Positions 1 to 8,570 are shown, counted from the stretch's first letter. The stretch is 18,316 bases of DNA from Phycisphaerales bacterium UBA1910 (GCA_002337545.1 DDGE01000022.1:95108-113423); one strand, 5' to 3'. Translations and numbers: made by a program. The notes: generated from the sequence alone by a model not told the origin.

Positions 1-599
1 TAGGCGAACATCATCTGCGCCAGCTTGCTCTGTGCGTACGCGTTCCACGCGGTGTACTTCGTGTCGAAGTTGAGGTCCTCGAACTGGATCCGCTTGAGCC
101 CCATGCGGTAGGCGTTGCTGCCGACGACCACGATGCGTCCCTGTGATTCTTCGATTCGCTCGAAGAGCAAGCCGCAGAGGAGGAAGTGAGCGAAGTGGTT
201 GACGCCGAGCTGGCTCTCGAAGCCGTCGACGGTGATCTCCTGCTTGGCCACCTGTGCGATCGCGGCGTTGCAGATCAGGGCATCGATGCGTGGGATGGTC
301 CGGAGGACTTCCGCGGCCGCCTCCCGCACGGAATCGAGCACGGCGAGGTCCATGCGCACGAATGAAACATCCGAGTCGTCGCCGAACTCCTGCTTGAGGA
401 GTGCGATCGCGGCCGACGATTTCTGTGGGTTGCGATTCAGCATCACAACCTTGGCGCCCTTGGAGAGAAGCACCCGCGAGGCCTCAAACCCCGCGCCGGC
501 GTTGGCCCCGGTGATTACGAAGACCTTTCCTTCGAGCGAACCGATGCGTTCAGGCGTCCACCCTTGCGGTCCGAAGCGATTTGTAGATGTCAAAGGCAT
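1..599 (-). CDS. Short-chain dehydrogenase/reductase (SDR), 3' end cut by window edge
   Basis: An NAD(P)-dependent oxidoreductase of the classical SDR type, resembling the retinol dehydrogenase/protochlorophyllide reductase-like group. About 199 residues are visible. They contain the cofactor glycine motif TGANAGAG (residues 30-37), the structural NAA motif (111-113), a VVVGSNAYR strand that should carry the catalytic serine, and the active-site YAQSK (Y188, K192). The C-terminal substrate-binding part lies beyond base 1. The ATG at 599 is chosen because the protein then begins about ten residues before the typical GWTPERIGSLEGK lead-in. The purine-rich AAGGGAG directly abuts the ATG, so spacing is poor and the true start could differ slightly. 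The substrate cannot be told from sequence. It follows the M32 peptidase gene in the same direction, but 351 bases of palindromes separate them, so co-transcription is doubtful. Confidence 0.9.
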   Translation of the reverse strand, partial: MPLTSTNRFGPQGWTPERIGSLEGKVFVITGANAGAGFEASRVLLSKGAKVVMLNRNPQKSSAAIALLKQEFGDDSDVSFVRMDLAVLDSVREAAAEVLRTIPRIDALICNAAIAQVAKQEITVDGFESQLGVNHFAHFLLCGLLFERIEESQGRIVVVGSNAYRMGLKRIQFEDLNFDTKYTAWNAYAQSKLAQMMFA

Positions 600-950
600 C
601 TCCCTTGAGCACAATCTCCGTTCCTCTCGGGTTGTGTCGGGGCATGATACGCCTCAGGGGTTGCGTGGGTTGCACGATGGTGAGGAAGTCTGGTTTGGGA
701 CCGAAGTTCAAGGGAATGATCCCGAAGGAACCGAAGACGGTTCCGTCGGGCCACCCGGCGCTGGGTGCCCGGCTTACGCGCAGCTTAAGCCGGATCACAT
801 ACCCAAACACAACCGTTCCTGCTTAAACCCTGACTTCGTCAGGGCGTAAGCAGGGCACCCGGCAAGCGGACAAAGCAGGAACGGAAGACACTGAACCACG
901 GAAGACCTGCTACGCCCTTCGGGTCGTAGCAGGGCACCCGGATCCGTTTC
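600..950. repeat. Gene-free gap with a cluster of REP-like palindromes
   Basis: No convincing gene lies here. Four hairpins are visible. (1) 721-750: CCCGA-A-GGAACC paired with GGTTCC-G-TCGGG. (2) 769-776 CCGGCTTA paired with 786-793 TAAGCCGG. (3) 818-825 CCTGCTTA paired with 847-854 TAAGCAGG, enclosing CCCTGAC (828-834) and GTCAGGG (838-844) around a TTC loop. (4) 906-917 CCTGCTACGCCC paired with 921-933 after one bulged T. Hairpins 3 and 4 are each followed by the same AGCAGGGCACCCGG (849-862 and 929-942). Bases 760-779 match the reverse complement of 844-863 at 18 of 20 positions. A further 12-base inverted repeat joins 813-824 and 873-884. The composition resembles dispersed intergenic REP/BIME-like elements. 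Family membership is inferred, because only one cluster lies in the window. Confidence 0.7.
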
Positions 951-2483
951 TCACAGCCCGTACGCCGGCTTTACGCGCGACTCGAGGTGGCGCATCAGTG
1001 GGTCGGCGCTGAGGGGCTTGCCTGTGGAACGCTCGCACAGTTCGGCGGCTGAGTATCGGCGGCCGTGCTGGTGGATGTTTACGCGGAGCCAGTCGAGCAG
1101 GGCGCTGAACTCGCCGCGGGCCATCTGATCATCGAGATCGGTGATCTGCTCGTTGATGGTCTCCCACATCTGGGCGGCGTAGAGGTTGCCCAGCGTGTAG
1201 GTCGGGAAGTAGCCGATGAGGCCGAAGCTCCAGTGCACATCCTGCAGGCATCCCTGTGCGTCGTTGGGGACATCGAGGCCGAGCATGGACTTGAACTTCT
1301 CGTTCCAAGCGCCGGGGAGGTCCTTGATCGCCAGATCGCCAGAGATCATGGCGCGTTCGATCTCGAAGCGGAGCATGACATGCAGGTTGTAGGTGCTCTC
1401 GTCGGACTCGACGCGGATGAAGCTTGGTGTGCAGGTGTTCATCGCCTTGGTGAAGGTTTCCAGGTCGATGTCCTTGAATGCGCCGTCGAAGTGCTCGTTG
1501 GCGACGGGCAGCGCCCAGTTCCAGAAGGGCTTGCTGCGGCCGACCATGTTTTCCCACATGCGTGATTGCGACTCGTGGATGCCCAGCGAGACCGAGTCGG
1601 TCAGGGGAGTGCCGAACAGCTCGTCCTCCTTGGGGAGGCCCTGCTCGTAGAGCCCGTGGCCGCATTCGTGCATGGTTGAGCTGATCGCGTCGGGGAAGTT
1701 GTCGAGCGCGTAGCGCGTGGTCATGCGTGTGTCGCCGGGCCCGAAGCCTGAGCAGAACGGGTGGGTCGTGGTGTCGAGGCGACCCTTTTTGTAATCGAAG
1801 CCCAGCTTGGCCGTGACCGTTTCGCCGAAGGCGTGCTGCTTGTCGGTCGGGATCTCGCGGTGCAAAAAGTCCACGCGCGGCGCGGTGCCCTGTTCTGTGA
1901 GTTTCGCGATGAACGCGCTGAGGCGTTCGCGCAGCGGGGTGAAGACCGCCTCGATGTCCTTGGCCGTCGTGTGCGGTTCGTACTCCTGGAGCAACGGGTC
2001 GTAGATCTCGCCGCCGTCGTCGATGCCGTAGCACTCGCCTTTCTGGCGGGTGAGGTTCATGACCTCGGTCAGTGCGGGGACGAACGCCGGGAAGTCGTTG
2101 CTCTTGCGGGCCTGCTTCCAGCACTCCTGCGCTTCGGACTGCGCCTTGGCGAGCGACTCGACGAGATCGTTGGGGAGCTTGGTCGCCAGGTCGTAATCGC
2201 GGCGCATCTCGCGGATGTTGGCCGCTTCGGCGCTGCCCTCGTGGTTGAGCTCCGGGTCCTGCTCGCACTGGGCGATCAGATCACCGATCTTCTTGCTCGT
2301 CTTGCGCTCGTGGATGATCCCCGCGAGGGTCGACGCCTGCTCGGCGCGTGCCTTGGCGCCGGCCGGGGGCATGTAGGTCTCCTGATCCCAGCTCACCAGT
2401 GCGCCGATCGATCCGAGCATCCCGGTCTGGCGTTTGAGGGCAATTAGATCGGCATAGTGCTTGGGCAGCGTCGCGGTGGTCAT
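951..2483 (-). CDS. M32 family metallocarboxypeptidase (carboxypeptidase Taq type)
   Basis: A zinc-dependent carboxypeptidase that removes C-terminal residues from peptides, presumably in the cytoplasm since no signal peptide is seen. The 510-residue length is normal for family M32. The zinc site HECGH (H272, E273, H276) is followed by the family signature HESQSRMWEN from residue 303, which supplies the third ligand region, and by the IRVESDESTYNLHVMLRFE block. The reading frame stays open to 2561, but the ATG at 2483 is preferred: it has GGAGA four bases upstream, and the protein then begins with MTTATLPKHYADL as family members do. A possible -10 TATTAT lies at 2523-2528 on the minus strand. 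The gene is divergent from the DUF421 gene, with 114 bases between the two starts. Family assignment is firm; the natural peptide substrate is unknown. Confidence 0.95.
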   Translation of the reverse strand: MTTATLPKHYADLIALKRQTGMLGSIGALVSWDQETYMPPAGAKARAEQASTLAGIIHERKTSKKIGDLIAQCEQDPELNHEGSAEAANIREMRRDYDLATKLPNDLVESLAKAQSEAQECWKQARKSNDFPAFVPALTEVMNLTRQKGECYGIDDGGEIYDPLLQEYEPHTTAKDIEAVFTPLRERLSAFIAKLTEQGTAPRVDFLHREIPTDKQHAFGETVTAKLGFDYKKGRLDTTTHPFCSGFGPGDTRMTTRYALDNFPDAISSTMHECGHGLYEQGLPKEDELFGTPLTDSVSLGIHESQSRMWENMVGRSKPFWNWALPVANEHFDGAFKDIDLETFTKAMNTCTPSFIRVESDESTYNLHVMLRFEIERAMISGDLAIKDLPGAWNEKFKSMLGLDVPNDAQGCLQDVHWSFGLIGYFPTYTLGNLYAAQMWETINEQITDLDDQMARGEFSALLDWLRVNIHQHGRRYSAAELCERSTGKPLSADPLMRHLESRVKPAYGL

Positions 2484-2597
2484 GATCTCTCCTTTGTTCA
2501 ATTTCGTGCAGATTGATGAATCATAATAGGATCGCTTGGTGCAGAAAAGAACGCCGTACACTCTCTGAGACCCGACCTACCCATGAGAGGACCAATC

Positions 2598-3164
2598 ATG
2601 CACACACTCGCATCGCTCTTCTTTGATGGCTGGGACAATCTGGAGCGTGTGCTCATCGCGACGCCGGTGCTGTATATCGCGGTGATCGCCTTTGTCCGCC
2701 TCACCGGCAAGCGCTCGACCTCGCAGATGAACAACTTCGACTGGATCGTCACGGTCGCGATCGGCAGCATCATCGCCTCGCCGGTGCTGCTGAAGGATGT
2801 GTCCATCTTCGAGGGCCTGCTCGCGATCGGGCTGCTTTTCGGGCTTCAGTGGTTCCTCACCAGTCTCAACATCCGCAGCGAGCTCGTCTGCACGGTCGTC
2901 CGGGCCTCGCCGAGCGTGCTGGTCCTGCGCGGTGTGTATCAACGCGACGCGATGAAGCAATCCCGCGTCACGGAATCGGAGATCATGTCCGCGATCCGAG
3001 AGAACGGGTATGCCACGCTCGAAGACATCGGGCTGGTCGTTCTCGAATCGGACGCCAAGCTCAGTGTGTTGTCGATGGATGCGATCGAGGGCGTCTCGAG
3101 CGGTGAAATCGGCGGGCTGGATATCAGCGCGAATCAGGAAGACTCGGAAGACCCCGACGCGTGA
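2598..3164 (+). CDS. DUF421 (YetF-like) membrane protein
   Basis: An integral membrane protein of the DUF421 family, whose biochemical role is not established. The 188 residues show three hydrophobic helices in the first half (about 17-34, 45-64 and 71-90). The second contains the family-typical FDWIVTVAIGSIIASPVL after TGKRSTSQMNN. A soluble C-terminal half follows, with SVLVLRGVYQRDAM, SEIMSAIRENGYATLEDIGLVVLESDAKLSVL and an acidic tail. The ATG at 2598 is chosen over the one at 2583 because GAGAGG sits seven bases upstream of it. The gene runs towards mraY, and its stop codon lies one base from the mraY stop, so transcripts from the two sides must overlap or terminate inside each other. 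It stands alone in its direction, so context gives no functional hint. Confidence 0.85.
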   Translation: MHTLASLFFDGWDNLERVLIATPVLYIAVIAFVRLTGKRSTSQMNNFDWIVTVAIGSIIASPVLLKDVSIFEGLLAIGLLFGLQWFLTSLNIRSELVCTVVRASPSVLVLRGVYQRDAMKQSRVTESEIMSAIRENGYATLEDIGLVVLESDAKLSVLSMDAIEGVSSGEIGGLDISANQEDSEDPDA

Positions 3165-3165
3165 T

Positions 3166-4353
3166 TCACCGCAGCTTGAGCGTCGCTAATGCCACCACGC
3201 TGAAGAGGATCGCGATCAGCCAGAGGCGGACCACGACCTGGTTCTCGGCCCAGCCGCCCTGGTGCAGGTGATGGTGGTAGGGCGCGATGCGGAAGATGCG
3301 TCGCCCGGTGCCGGTCTTGATGCGGGTGTACTTGAACCAGCCGACCTGAAGCACGACCGAGCCGATCTCCATGAGGAATACGCCGCACATGAGCAGGACG
3401 ACGACCTCCTGTCGTGTCATGACGGCGATGTAGCCGATGCACCCGCCCAGCGCCAGCGAGCCGGTGTCGCCCATGAACACCTGCGCGGGCTTGCAGTTCC
3501 ACCACAGGAAGCCGAGGCAGGCGCCTGCCATGGCGCCGGCCATGACGGCGAGCTCATCGGTGAAGGGGATGTATGGGACCAGCAGGTACTGGGCCGCGCT
3601 CTGTGTGCCTGCGATCAGGGCGAGCAGGATGAGCCCGAAGCTGACAATCCCCGACGAGCCCGCGGCGAGCCCGTCCATGCCGTCCGTGATGTTCACCGCG
3701 TTGGACACACCCGCGACGACGAGCGTGGAGAAGATGACAAAGAGCGGCATGCCGAGATACCAGAGCGATTCGCTCGCGAGCCCCGTGTCCGGGTCGTATG
3801 TGCGCTGGAAGGGAAGGTTGAGGACATGAGCGAGTGAATCGGTGCCGTCTGGCGTCATGCCGTAGCGGTATCCGAAGTAGCCCACGATCGCGCCGATGCC
3901 GAGCTGGAACACCAGCTTCTCCCATGAGAAGAGCCCTTGGCGACCGGTGCCCCGACGCGACGCGGTGAGCTTGAGCCAGTCGTCGGCCCCGCCGACCGCC
4001 GCGAGCCAGAGCAGCGCGAAGAGCCCGAGATATACCCGATTCACACGGATATCCGCGAGGAGGAAGGTGGAGATGAAGATCGCGCCGACGATGAGCACGC
4101 CGCCCATCGTGGGGACATTGGCCTTGCTTGCCGCGTGCTCGCGGAGGAGTTCGGCGTCTGTCTCGCCGCCGTCGCCGATCTTGAGTGAGATGAGCGCCCG
4201 GATGACACGCTTGCCGAAGAACACGACGATGAAATACGCGAGCCCGGCCGCGAGCAGGGCGCGGAACTGGACCTGATCGAATACCGCGAGCACGGCGAAC
4301 ACCTTGTACTCGTAGAACCGGTTGATCAGGATGTCGAGAAGGATGTAGATCAT
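3166..4353 (-). CDS. mraY: Phospho-N-acetylmuramoyl-pentapeptide-transferase MraY
   Basis: Transfers phospho-MurNAc-pentapeptide from UDP to undecaprenyl phosphate, making lipid I at the inner face of the cytoplasmic membrane. The 395-residue protein has many hydrophobic helices and all three catalytic regions: GGADDWLKL (D124, D125), VNITDGMDGLA (D224, D227) and VFMGDTGSLALGG (D296). The C-terminal APYHHHLHQGGWAENQV follows. It is somewhat longer than the usual 360 residues. Its ATG overlaps the murF stop in ATGA, so translation is probably coupled. This is the last gene of the queA-murE-murF-mraY run. The murD, ftsW and murG genes that often follow mraY in other bacteria are absent here, and the next gene is convergent. 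Confidence 0.97.
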   Translation of the reverse strand: MIYILLDILINRFYEYKVFAVLAVFDQVQFRALLAAGLAYFIVVFFGKRVIRALISLKIGDGGETDAELLREHAASKANVPTMGGVLIVGAIFISTFLLADIRVNRVYLGLFALLWLAAVGGADDWLKLTASRRGTGRQGLFSWEKLVFQLGIGAIVGYFGYRYGMTPDGTDSLAHVLNLPFQRTYDPDTGLASESLWYLGMPLFVIFSTLVVAGVSNAVNITDGMDGLAAGSSGIVSFGLILLALIAGTQSAAQYLLVPYIPFTDELAVMAGAMAGACLGFLWWNCKPAQVFMGDTGSLALGGCIGYIAVMTRQEVVVLLMCGVFLMEIGSVVLQVGWFKYTRIKTGTGRRIFRIAPYHHHLHQGGWAENQVVVRLWLIAILFSVVALATLKLR

Positions 4354-5750
4354 GCGTTCGTCTGGGCGTTTTCCTGTCTCTTCGATCGGCCAGACGCGTG
4401 CAAATCGCCCAACTTGTCGATCAAACGCTCGAGTTTGACGCCCCGTGAACCCTTGATGAGGACCGTGTCGCCGGGCAGGATCGAACCCGCAACTCGTGCG
4501 ATCGCATCATCGGAGCTATCCGCGATGATCATCCCGCGTGGGCCCTCGATCCGCACCCCCGCAAACGATTCACCAAGCATGATTATGCGATCGATCGATT
4601 CATCCCCCAGCGCATGATCCGCGAGGGACTGGTGTTCCGCGGGTGCGATGGCCCCCATCTCCAGCATCTCGCCGAGCAGGGCGATTTTTCGAGCCGGCAC
4701 CACGATCTCGACAAAGGTTGCCATCGCCGCCCGCATGGAGTCGGGGTTGGCGTTGTAGGCGTCGTTGATGACGATGATCGGTGCGCCGCTTGTCTCGATC
4801 TCGACGCGCTGGAATCGCATGGCGGGGGGCGTCGCCCGGGCCAGCCCGGCGCGGGTCGTTTCGTCGGAGATCCCCAGCTCGCGCCCCGCGAGCACGCAGA
4901 GCCCCGCGTTGTGTGCGTTGTGATTGCCGGGGATCGGGACACGGAACGATGCCTCATCGATCGAGAACGCGCATCCGTCCGCGTCGCTCGTTTCGAGTTT
5001 GAACCGATCATCGAGACGCACGATCCGGTGCGGATCGCCAACGAGTGCTGCGTCGAGCGAGCCGATCCCGTGCGGGATCACCCCCACTGTTGCCGGCGGT
5101 GCCGTCGAGATCAGGCACGCCTTCTCCTTCGCGATGTTCTCGATGCTGCCGAGCCCCTCGAGGTGCGCCCGTCCGATGCTCGTGATGACTGCGATGTCGG
5201 GGCGGAGGAGTTGGGTGCGGGCGGCGATCTCGCCGGGCGTGCTCATGCCGACCTCGGCGACGAGGAACTCCGCGTCGATCGGTGTGTTGAGCACGGTGAT
5301 CGGCACACCCAACGCGTTGTTGAAGCTCTTGGGCGACGCGTGTGTCTTGCCCGCGGCGCTGCACACACCCTGCATCAATCGGCAGGTTGTTGTCTTCCCA
5401 TTCGAACCTGTGATCGCGATGACCTTCGCACGGATCCGATCGCGCCATGCGCTCGCGAGGCGCGTCATCGCATCCAGCGCATCCCCCACTGCCAGCACCG
5501 GGATCTTGATCTGTTCCGGGACGCGATCCGCGTGGGTCACGATGCATGCTGCCGCTCCGCGATCCTGTGCGTTTCTGAGATAATCGTGCCCGTCGACCTG
5601 CTCGCCCTGGAATGCAAAGAAGAGCTGCCCGGGCTGGATGGATCGTGTGTCGATGGAGACGCCGACGAACGCACACGGGCCCGATTCAGGCGCGATGTGC
5701 CACGCGCCCCCCGCGAGCCGCGCGATCTCATCCCATGCCCATGCGTTCAT
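4350..5750 (-). CDS. murF: UDP-N-acetylmuramoyl-tripeptide--D-alanyl-D-alanine ligase MurF
   Basis: A cytoplasmic ATP-dependent ligase that adds D-Ala-D-Ala to UDP-MurNAc-tripeptide, the step before MraY. The 466-residue protein has the three-domain Mur ligase layout. An N-terminal UDP-binding part contains VGVSIDTRSIQPGQLFFAF. The central ATPase domain has the P-loop AITGSNGKTTT (K119) and GNHNAHNAGLCVLAGRELGI. The C-terminal domain has INDAYNANPDSMRAAM, LLGEMLEMG and VLIKGSRGVKLERLI. The NDAYNANPDSM string separates it clearly from MurC, MurD and MurE. Start and stop overlap the neighbouring murE and mraY genes by four bases each, which suggests a single transcript with translational coupling. 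Confidence 0.97.
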   Translation of the reverse strand: MNAWAWDEIARLAGGAWHIAPESGPCAFVGVSIDTRSIQPGQLFFAFQGEQVDGHDYLRNAQDRGAAACIVTHADRVPEQIKIPVLAVGDALDAMTRLASAWRDRIRAKVIAITGSNGKTTTCRLMQGVCSAAGKTHASPKSFNNALGVPITVLNTPIDAEFLVAEVGMSTPGEIAARTQLLRPDIAVITSIGRAHLEGLGSIENIAKEKACLISTAPPATVGVIPHGIGSLDAALVGDPHRIVRLDDRFKLETSDADGCAFSIDEASFRVPIPGNHNAHNAGLCVLAGRELGISDETTRAGLARATPPAMRFQRVEIETSGAPIIVINDAYNANPDSMRAAMATFVEIVVPARKIALLGEMLEMGAIAPAEHQSLADHALGDESIDRIIMLGESFAGVRIEGPRGMIIADSSDDAIARVAGSILPGDTVLIKGSRGVKLERLIDKLGDLHASGRSKRQENAQTNA

Positions 5751-7330
5751 GATGCGCCTGCCCGCTCCGCGTTGGACTCCTTCGCCCTGAGTCGGCGTTC
5801 GCGGAGCGCGAGCTTGGCGTGCTCGCGATCGTCGAAGTGGATCGTGCGGGTGCCGCCCATGGCGTCAGGGAGTATCTGCTCGGTTTCGTGTCCCTTGCCC
5901 GCGATGACGATGACATCGCCCGGCTCGGCGTCCATGATCGAATCGTGGATGGCGCGTGCGCGATCGGGTTGGACCCGCACACGATCACGCTGCCCGTCAT
6001 CGATTCCCGAGAGCACCATGGTGATGATGTCGCTGGGCGATTCCGTGCGTGGGTTGTCGGAGCTGACCACGATGTGATCCGCGAACTCCGCCACGGCCGC
6101 GCCCATCCGCGGACGCTTGGACTGATCGCGGTTACCGCCGCAGCCGAATACGCACCAGAGCTTCGCCCCTTCCGGGAGGACCCGCTGCACGCCGGAGAGC
6201 GCCGAGCGCAGGGCATCGTCTGTATGGGCGAAGTCCACGAGCACCGTGATGTCGTCCTCGCTCGTCTCGCAATGTTCCAATCGCCCCATCGGGAGCTTGA
6301 GCCGGGGGAGGGATTTCTCGAACGCGGCCCGCTGCTCGTCCGTTGGCACACCCAGCCGGGTCAGGATCGCTTCCGCCATGAGGAGGCTTTGCAGCGTGTT
6401 GAGCGCGTTGTACGCACCGAACATGGGGATGCGAGTCTGGAAATCGCCGCTCGGCGTGTGGATGACGGCGAGCGTCCCTTCGATCGATTCTTCCTCGATC
6501 CGCACCCAAGCGTCCTTCGTGGACTCGGGGCCGCAGCGGATCACTTTCGCCCCGTCTGTGCACGCGTCGATCATGATGTGGGCACTCTCGTCGTCGCCCA
6601 CGATCACCGCGACGCCGTCGGGCTTGAGCGATGAGAACAACCTCGCCTTGCTCTGCCGATAGTGATCGAGCGTGAGGTGATAATCGAGGTGGTCGCCCGT
6701 GAGGTTGGTGAACGCCGCCGCGTCGAACGCGATCGCCCCGGTCCGGTGCTGATCCAGCGCGTGGCTCGAGACCTCCATCACGACCGCTTGGCATTCGTAC
6801 TCGAGCATCGTCGCCAGCGTGCGGCTCAGCTCCAGCGCGGGCGGTGTGGTCATCGCGGCCCGCGATCGCTCCCGCCCGTCGTCGATCTCCACTGTTCCGA
6901 TCAGCCCGCAGCGAACCCCCGCGCCTTCCACGAGCTGGTGTGTGAGATGCGTGATCGTGGTCTTCCCGTTCGTTCCCGTGATCCCGCCCGTGATGAGACT
7001 GGATGCGGGGTGCCCGTAGAACCGCTCGGCGATCTGGGCTGTCGTGACGATGGGATCGTCGCACTCCAGGACGACCACTTTCGATCGCATGGGCAGCTCG
7101 ATGCCCTTGCCGCCGCCCCGTTCCGTCAGGATCGCGACGGCTCCGCATTCGATCGCGGGTTCCGCGTATCGCAGCCCCTGATCCTTGGTGCCCGCGCGAG
7201 CGACAAACAACGAGCCGGGCACGGCCGTCCGCGAGTCCTCCGTCACATCGCAGACACGGATCGATGACAGATCCGCGCCCGAAGTGACGCAACAGACATC
7301 CAGGCCCGAGATGAGTTCATCCAATCGCAT
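5747..7330 (-). CDS. murE: UDP-N-acetylmuramoyl-L-alanyl-D-glutamate--2,6-diaminopimelate ligase MurE
   Basis: A cytoplasmic ATP-dependent ligase adding the third amino acid to the peptidoglycan stem. The 527-residue protein contains DVTEDSRTAVPGSLFVA in the N-terminal domain, the P-loop GITGTNGKTTITHL (K123) and the SSDNPRTES motif (DNPR at 425-428). DNPR is the established signature for meso-diaminopimelate rather than lysine, so DAP-type peptidoglycan is predicted. The frame is open to a TTG at 7384, but the ATG at 7330 is preferred because GAGG lies five bases upstream and the TTG has no ribosome-binding site. With this start, 64 bases separate it from queA. The murF start overlaps its stop in ATGA. 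Confidence 0.97.
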   Translation of the reverse strand: MRLDELISGLDVCCVTSGADLSSIRVCDVTEDSRTAVPGSLFVARAGTKDQGLRYAEPAIECGAVAILTERGGGKGIELPMRSKVVVLECDDPIVTTAQIAERFYGHPASSLITGGITGTNGKTTITHLTHQLVEGAGVRCGLIGTVEIDDGRERSRAAMTTPPALELSRTLATMLEYECQAVVMEVSSHALDQHRTGAIAFDAAAFTNLTGDHLDYHLTLDHYRQSKARLFSSLKPDGVAVIVGDDESAHIMIDACTDGAKVIRCGPESTKDAWVRIEEESIEGTLAVIHTPSGDFQTRIPMFGAYNALNTLQSLLMAEAILTRLGVPTDEQRAAFEKSLPRLKLPMGRLEHCETSEDDITVLVDFAHTDDALRSALSGVQRVLPEGAKLWCVFGCGGNRDQSKRPRMGAAVAEFADHIVVSSDNPRTESPSDIITMVLSGIDDGQRDRVRVQPDRARAIHDSIMDAEPGDVIVIAGKGHETEQILPDAMGGTRTIHFDDREHAKLALRERRLRAKESNAERAGAS

Positions 7331-7394
7331 CGCTGCCTCATCATCGTCGATTTCCGCGTCTCGCACGCAGATTTCCGTGATCAATGATATCGGA

Positions 7395-8519
7395 TCAGGG
7401 GAGGATCAGCATTGCGTCGCCGTAGGAGAAGAACCGGTACTCTTCCGCGATCGCTGCCCGGTAGATCTCGTGCACGCGCGCCAGCCCATCGACCTGGCCC
7501 GGCACATCCAGAATGGACGCGATCATCGCCAGCAGGGTGGATCGGGGGAGATGGAAGTTCGTGACCATCCCGCTCACCCATCGCCACGCGTAGCCCGGGG
7601 CGATCAGGATGTCGGTGCTGTATCGCTCCGGCAGCGGCCCGGACGGGTCTGCGGCGTGAAGCTGTGCGTAGCTCTCGATCGTTCGGGCGCTCGTGGAGCC
7701 AACCGCGATCACCCGACGATCGGGTCCTGGCGGGAAGTGCCCCGCCGCGTCGCCCAGCGAACACCACTCATGGTGCATCGGGTGCTCTTCGAGCGTTTCT
7801 GTATCGACGGGCTTGAAGGTCCCCGCGCCGACATGCAGCGTCACTTCGCTTGTTTCGACGCCCCCGCGATGCAACGCATTGATCACATCTGGAGTGAAGT
7901 GGAGCCCGGCCGTGGGCGCTGCGACCGATCCCGATTCCGTCTCGCTCGCGAAGGTGGTCTGGTAATGCGACCGGTCGTACGCATCGCCCGGGTCCTCATC
8001 CCGTGCCTTTCGCTGCGCGAGAATGTAGGGTGGCAGGGGTGTCCGCCCCACCCGCTGCAGCGCTTCGAGCCCGGAAGAGGCGTCTGTCTCCACACGCACC
8101 CGCCACGCGCCGGGGCCCTCCGAATCGTCACGCGCCACCAGCTGCACAATCGTGCCTGACTTCGCACCGTCCGCATCGAAGAGCACATATCGCTTGCCCG
8201 CCTGAGCGCGTTTGGTCTTCACCATCGCGATCCACTCGATGCCGTCTACGCTGGGTGCATCGTGGAGGTAGAGCCCCTCGAACTTGCTGCCGGTGTCTTC
8301 GCGCTGCCCGATCAATCGGGCGGGGACCACACGCGATCGGTTGAAAACCAGCAGATCGCTGGGTGACAACAACGCGGGAAGATCGCGGAATACGCGATGC
8401 TCGAGCCGATCTGGGTTCGATCGTTGCACCACGAGCAGGCGCGACGAATCACGCGGCTCCGCGGGTTTCGTCGCGATGAGCGCGTTTGGGAGATCGAAAT
8501 CGAGCGCGTCCGTCCGCAT
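7395..8519 (-). CDS. queA: S-adenosylmethionine:tRNA ribosyltransferase-isomerase QueA
   Basis: Transfers and isomerises the ribose of S-adenosylmethionine onto preQ1 in tRNA, giving epoxyqueuosine, the penultimate step of queuosine synthesis. The 374 residues run slightly longer than the usual 340-350. Recognisable blocks are the start FDLPNALIATKPAEPRDSSRLLVV, LLVFNRSRVVPARL, the highly conserved VAAPTAGLHFTPD, EVTLHVGAGTFKPV and the C-terminal TNFHLPRSTLLAMIA; the protein ends YRFFSYGDAMLIL. The ATG at 8519 has AGGATG about six bases upstream. It is the first gene of the minus-strand run into murE. No other queuosine gene (tgt, queC-queG) lies in the window, so its linkage to cell-wall genes looks positional rather than functional. 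Confidence 0.97.
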   Translation of the reverse strand: MRTDALDFDLPNALIATKPAEPRDSSRLLVVQRSNPDRLEHRVFRDLPALLSPSDLLVFNRSRVVPARLIGQREDTGSKFEGLYLHDAPSVDGIEWIAMVKTKRAQAGKRYVLFDADGAKSGTIVQLVARDDSEGPGAWRVRVETDASSGLEALQRVGRTPLPPYILAQRKARDEDPGDAYDRSHYQTTFASETESGSVAAPTAGLHFTPDVINALHRGGVETSEVTLHVGAGTFKPVDTETLEEHPMHHEWCSLGDAAGHFPPGPDRRVIAVGSTSARTIESYAQLHAADPSGPLPERYSTDILIAPGYAWRWVSGMVTNFHLPRSTLLAMIASILDVPGQVDGLARVHEIYRAAIAEEYRFFSYGDAMLILP

Positions 8520-8570
8520 GGACGCACATCCTACGCATCACGCGTGTGGCGTGGATGCAACACCCCGCAC

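Noticed and set aside
550..810. Minus-strand open frame of 86 codons in the palindromic gap
   Set aside because: It overlaps the SDR start in another frame and includes hairpins 1 and 2 of the repeat cluster; no ribosome-binding site. It may be part of a dispersed repeat rather than a gene.
199..849. Plus-strand open frame of 216 codons opposite the SDR gene
   Set aside because: Antisense to the SDR motifs and running into the palindromic repeats; no ribosome-binding site or domain.
1129..2268. Long minus-strand open frame of 379 codons inside the M32 gene
   Set aside because: Same strand but shifted frame within a gene with intact zinc motifs; the translation is Arg/His/Pro-rich low-complexity, typical of a GC-rich shadow.
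4614..6077. Plus-strand open frame of 487 codons opposite murF and murE
   Set aside because: Antisense to two intact genes with complete motifs; the composition is Arg/Asp-rich without domains.
6132..7292. Minus-strand open frame of 386 codons inside murE
   Set aside because: A shifted frame of murE with Arg-rich composition and no recognisable motif.
7331..7384. TTG-started extension of MurE by 18 residues
   Set aside because: There is no ribosome-binding site before the TTG, whereas GAGG precedes the ATG at 7330 at good spacing.
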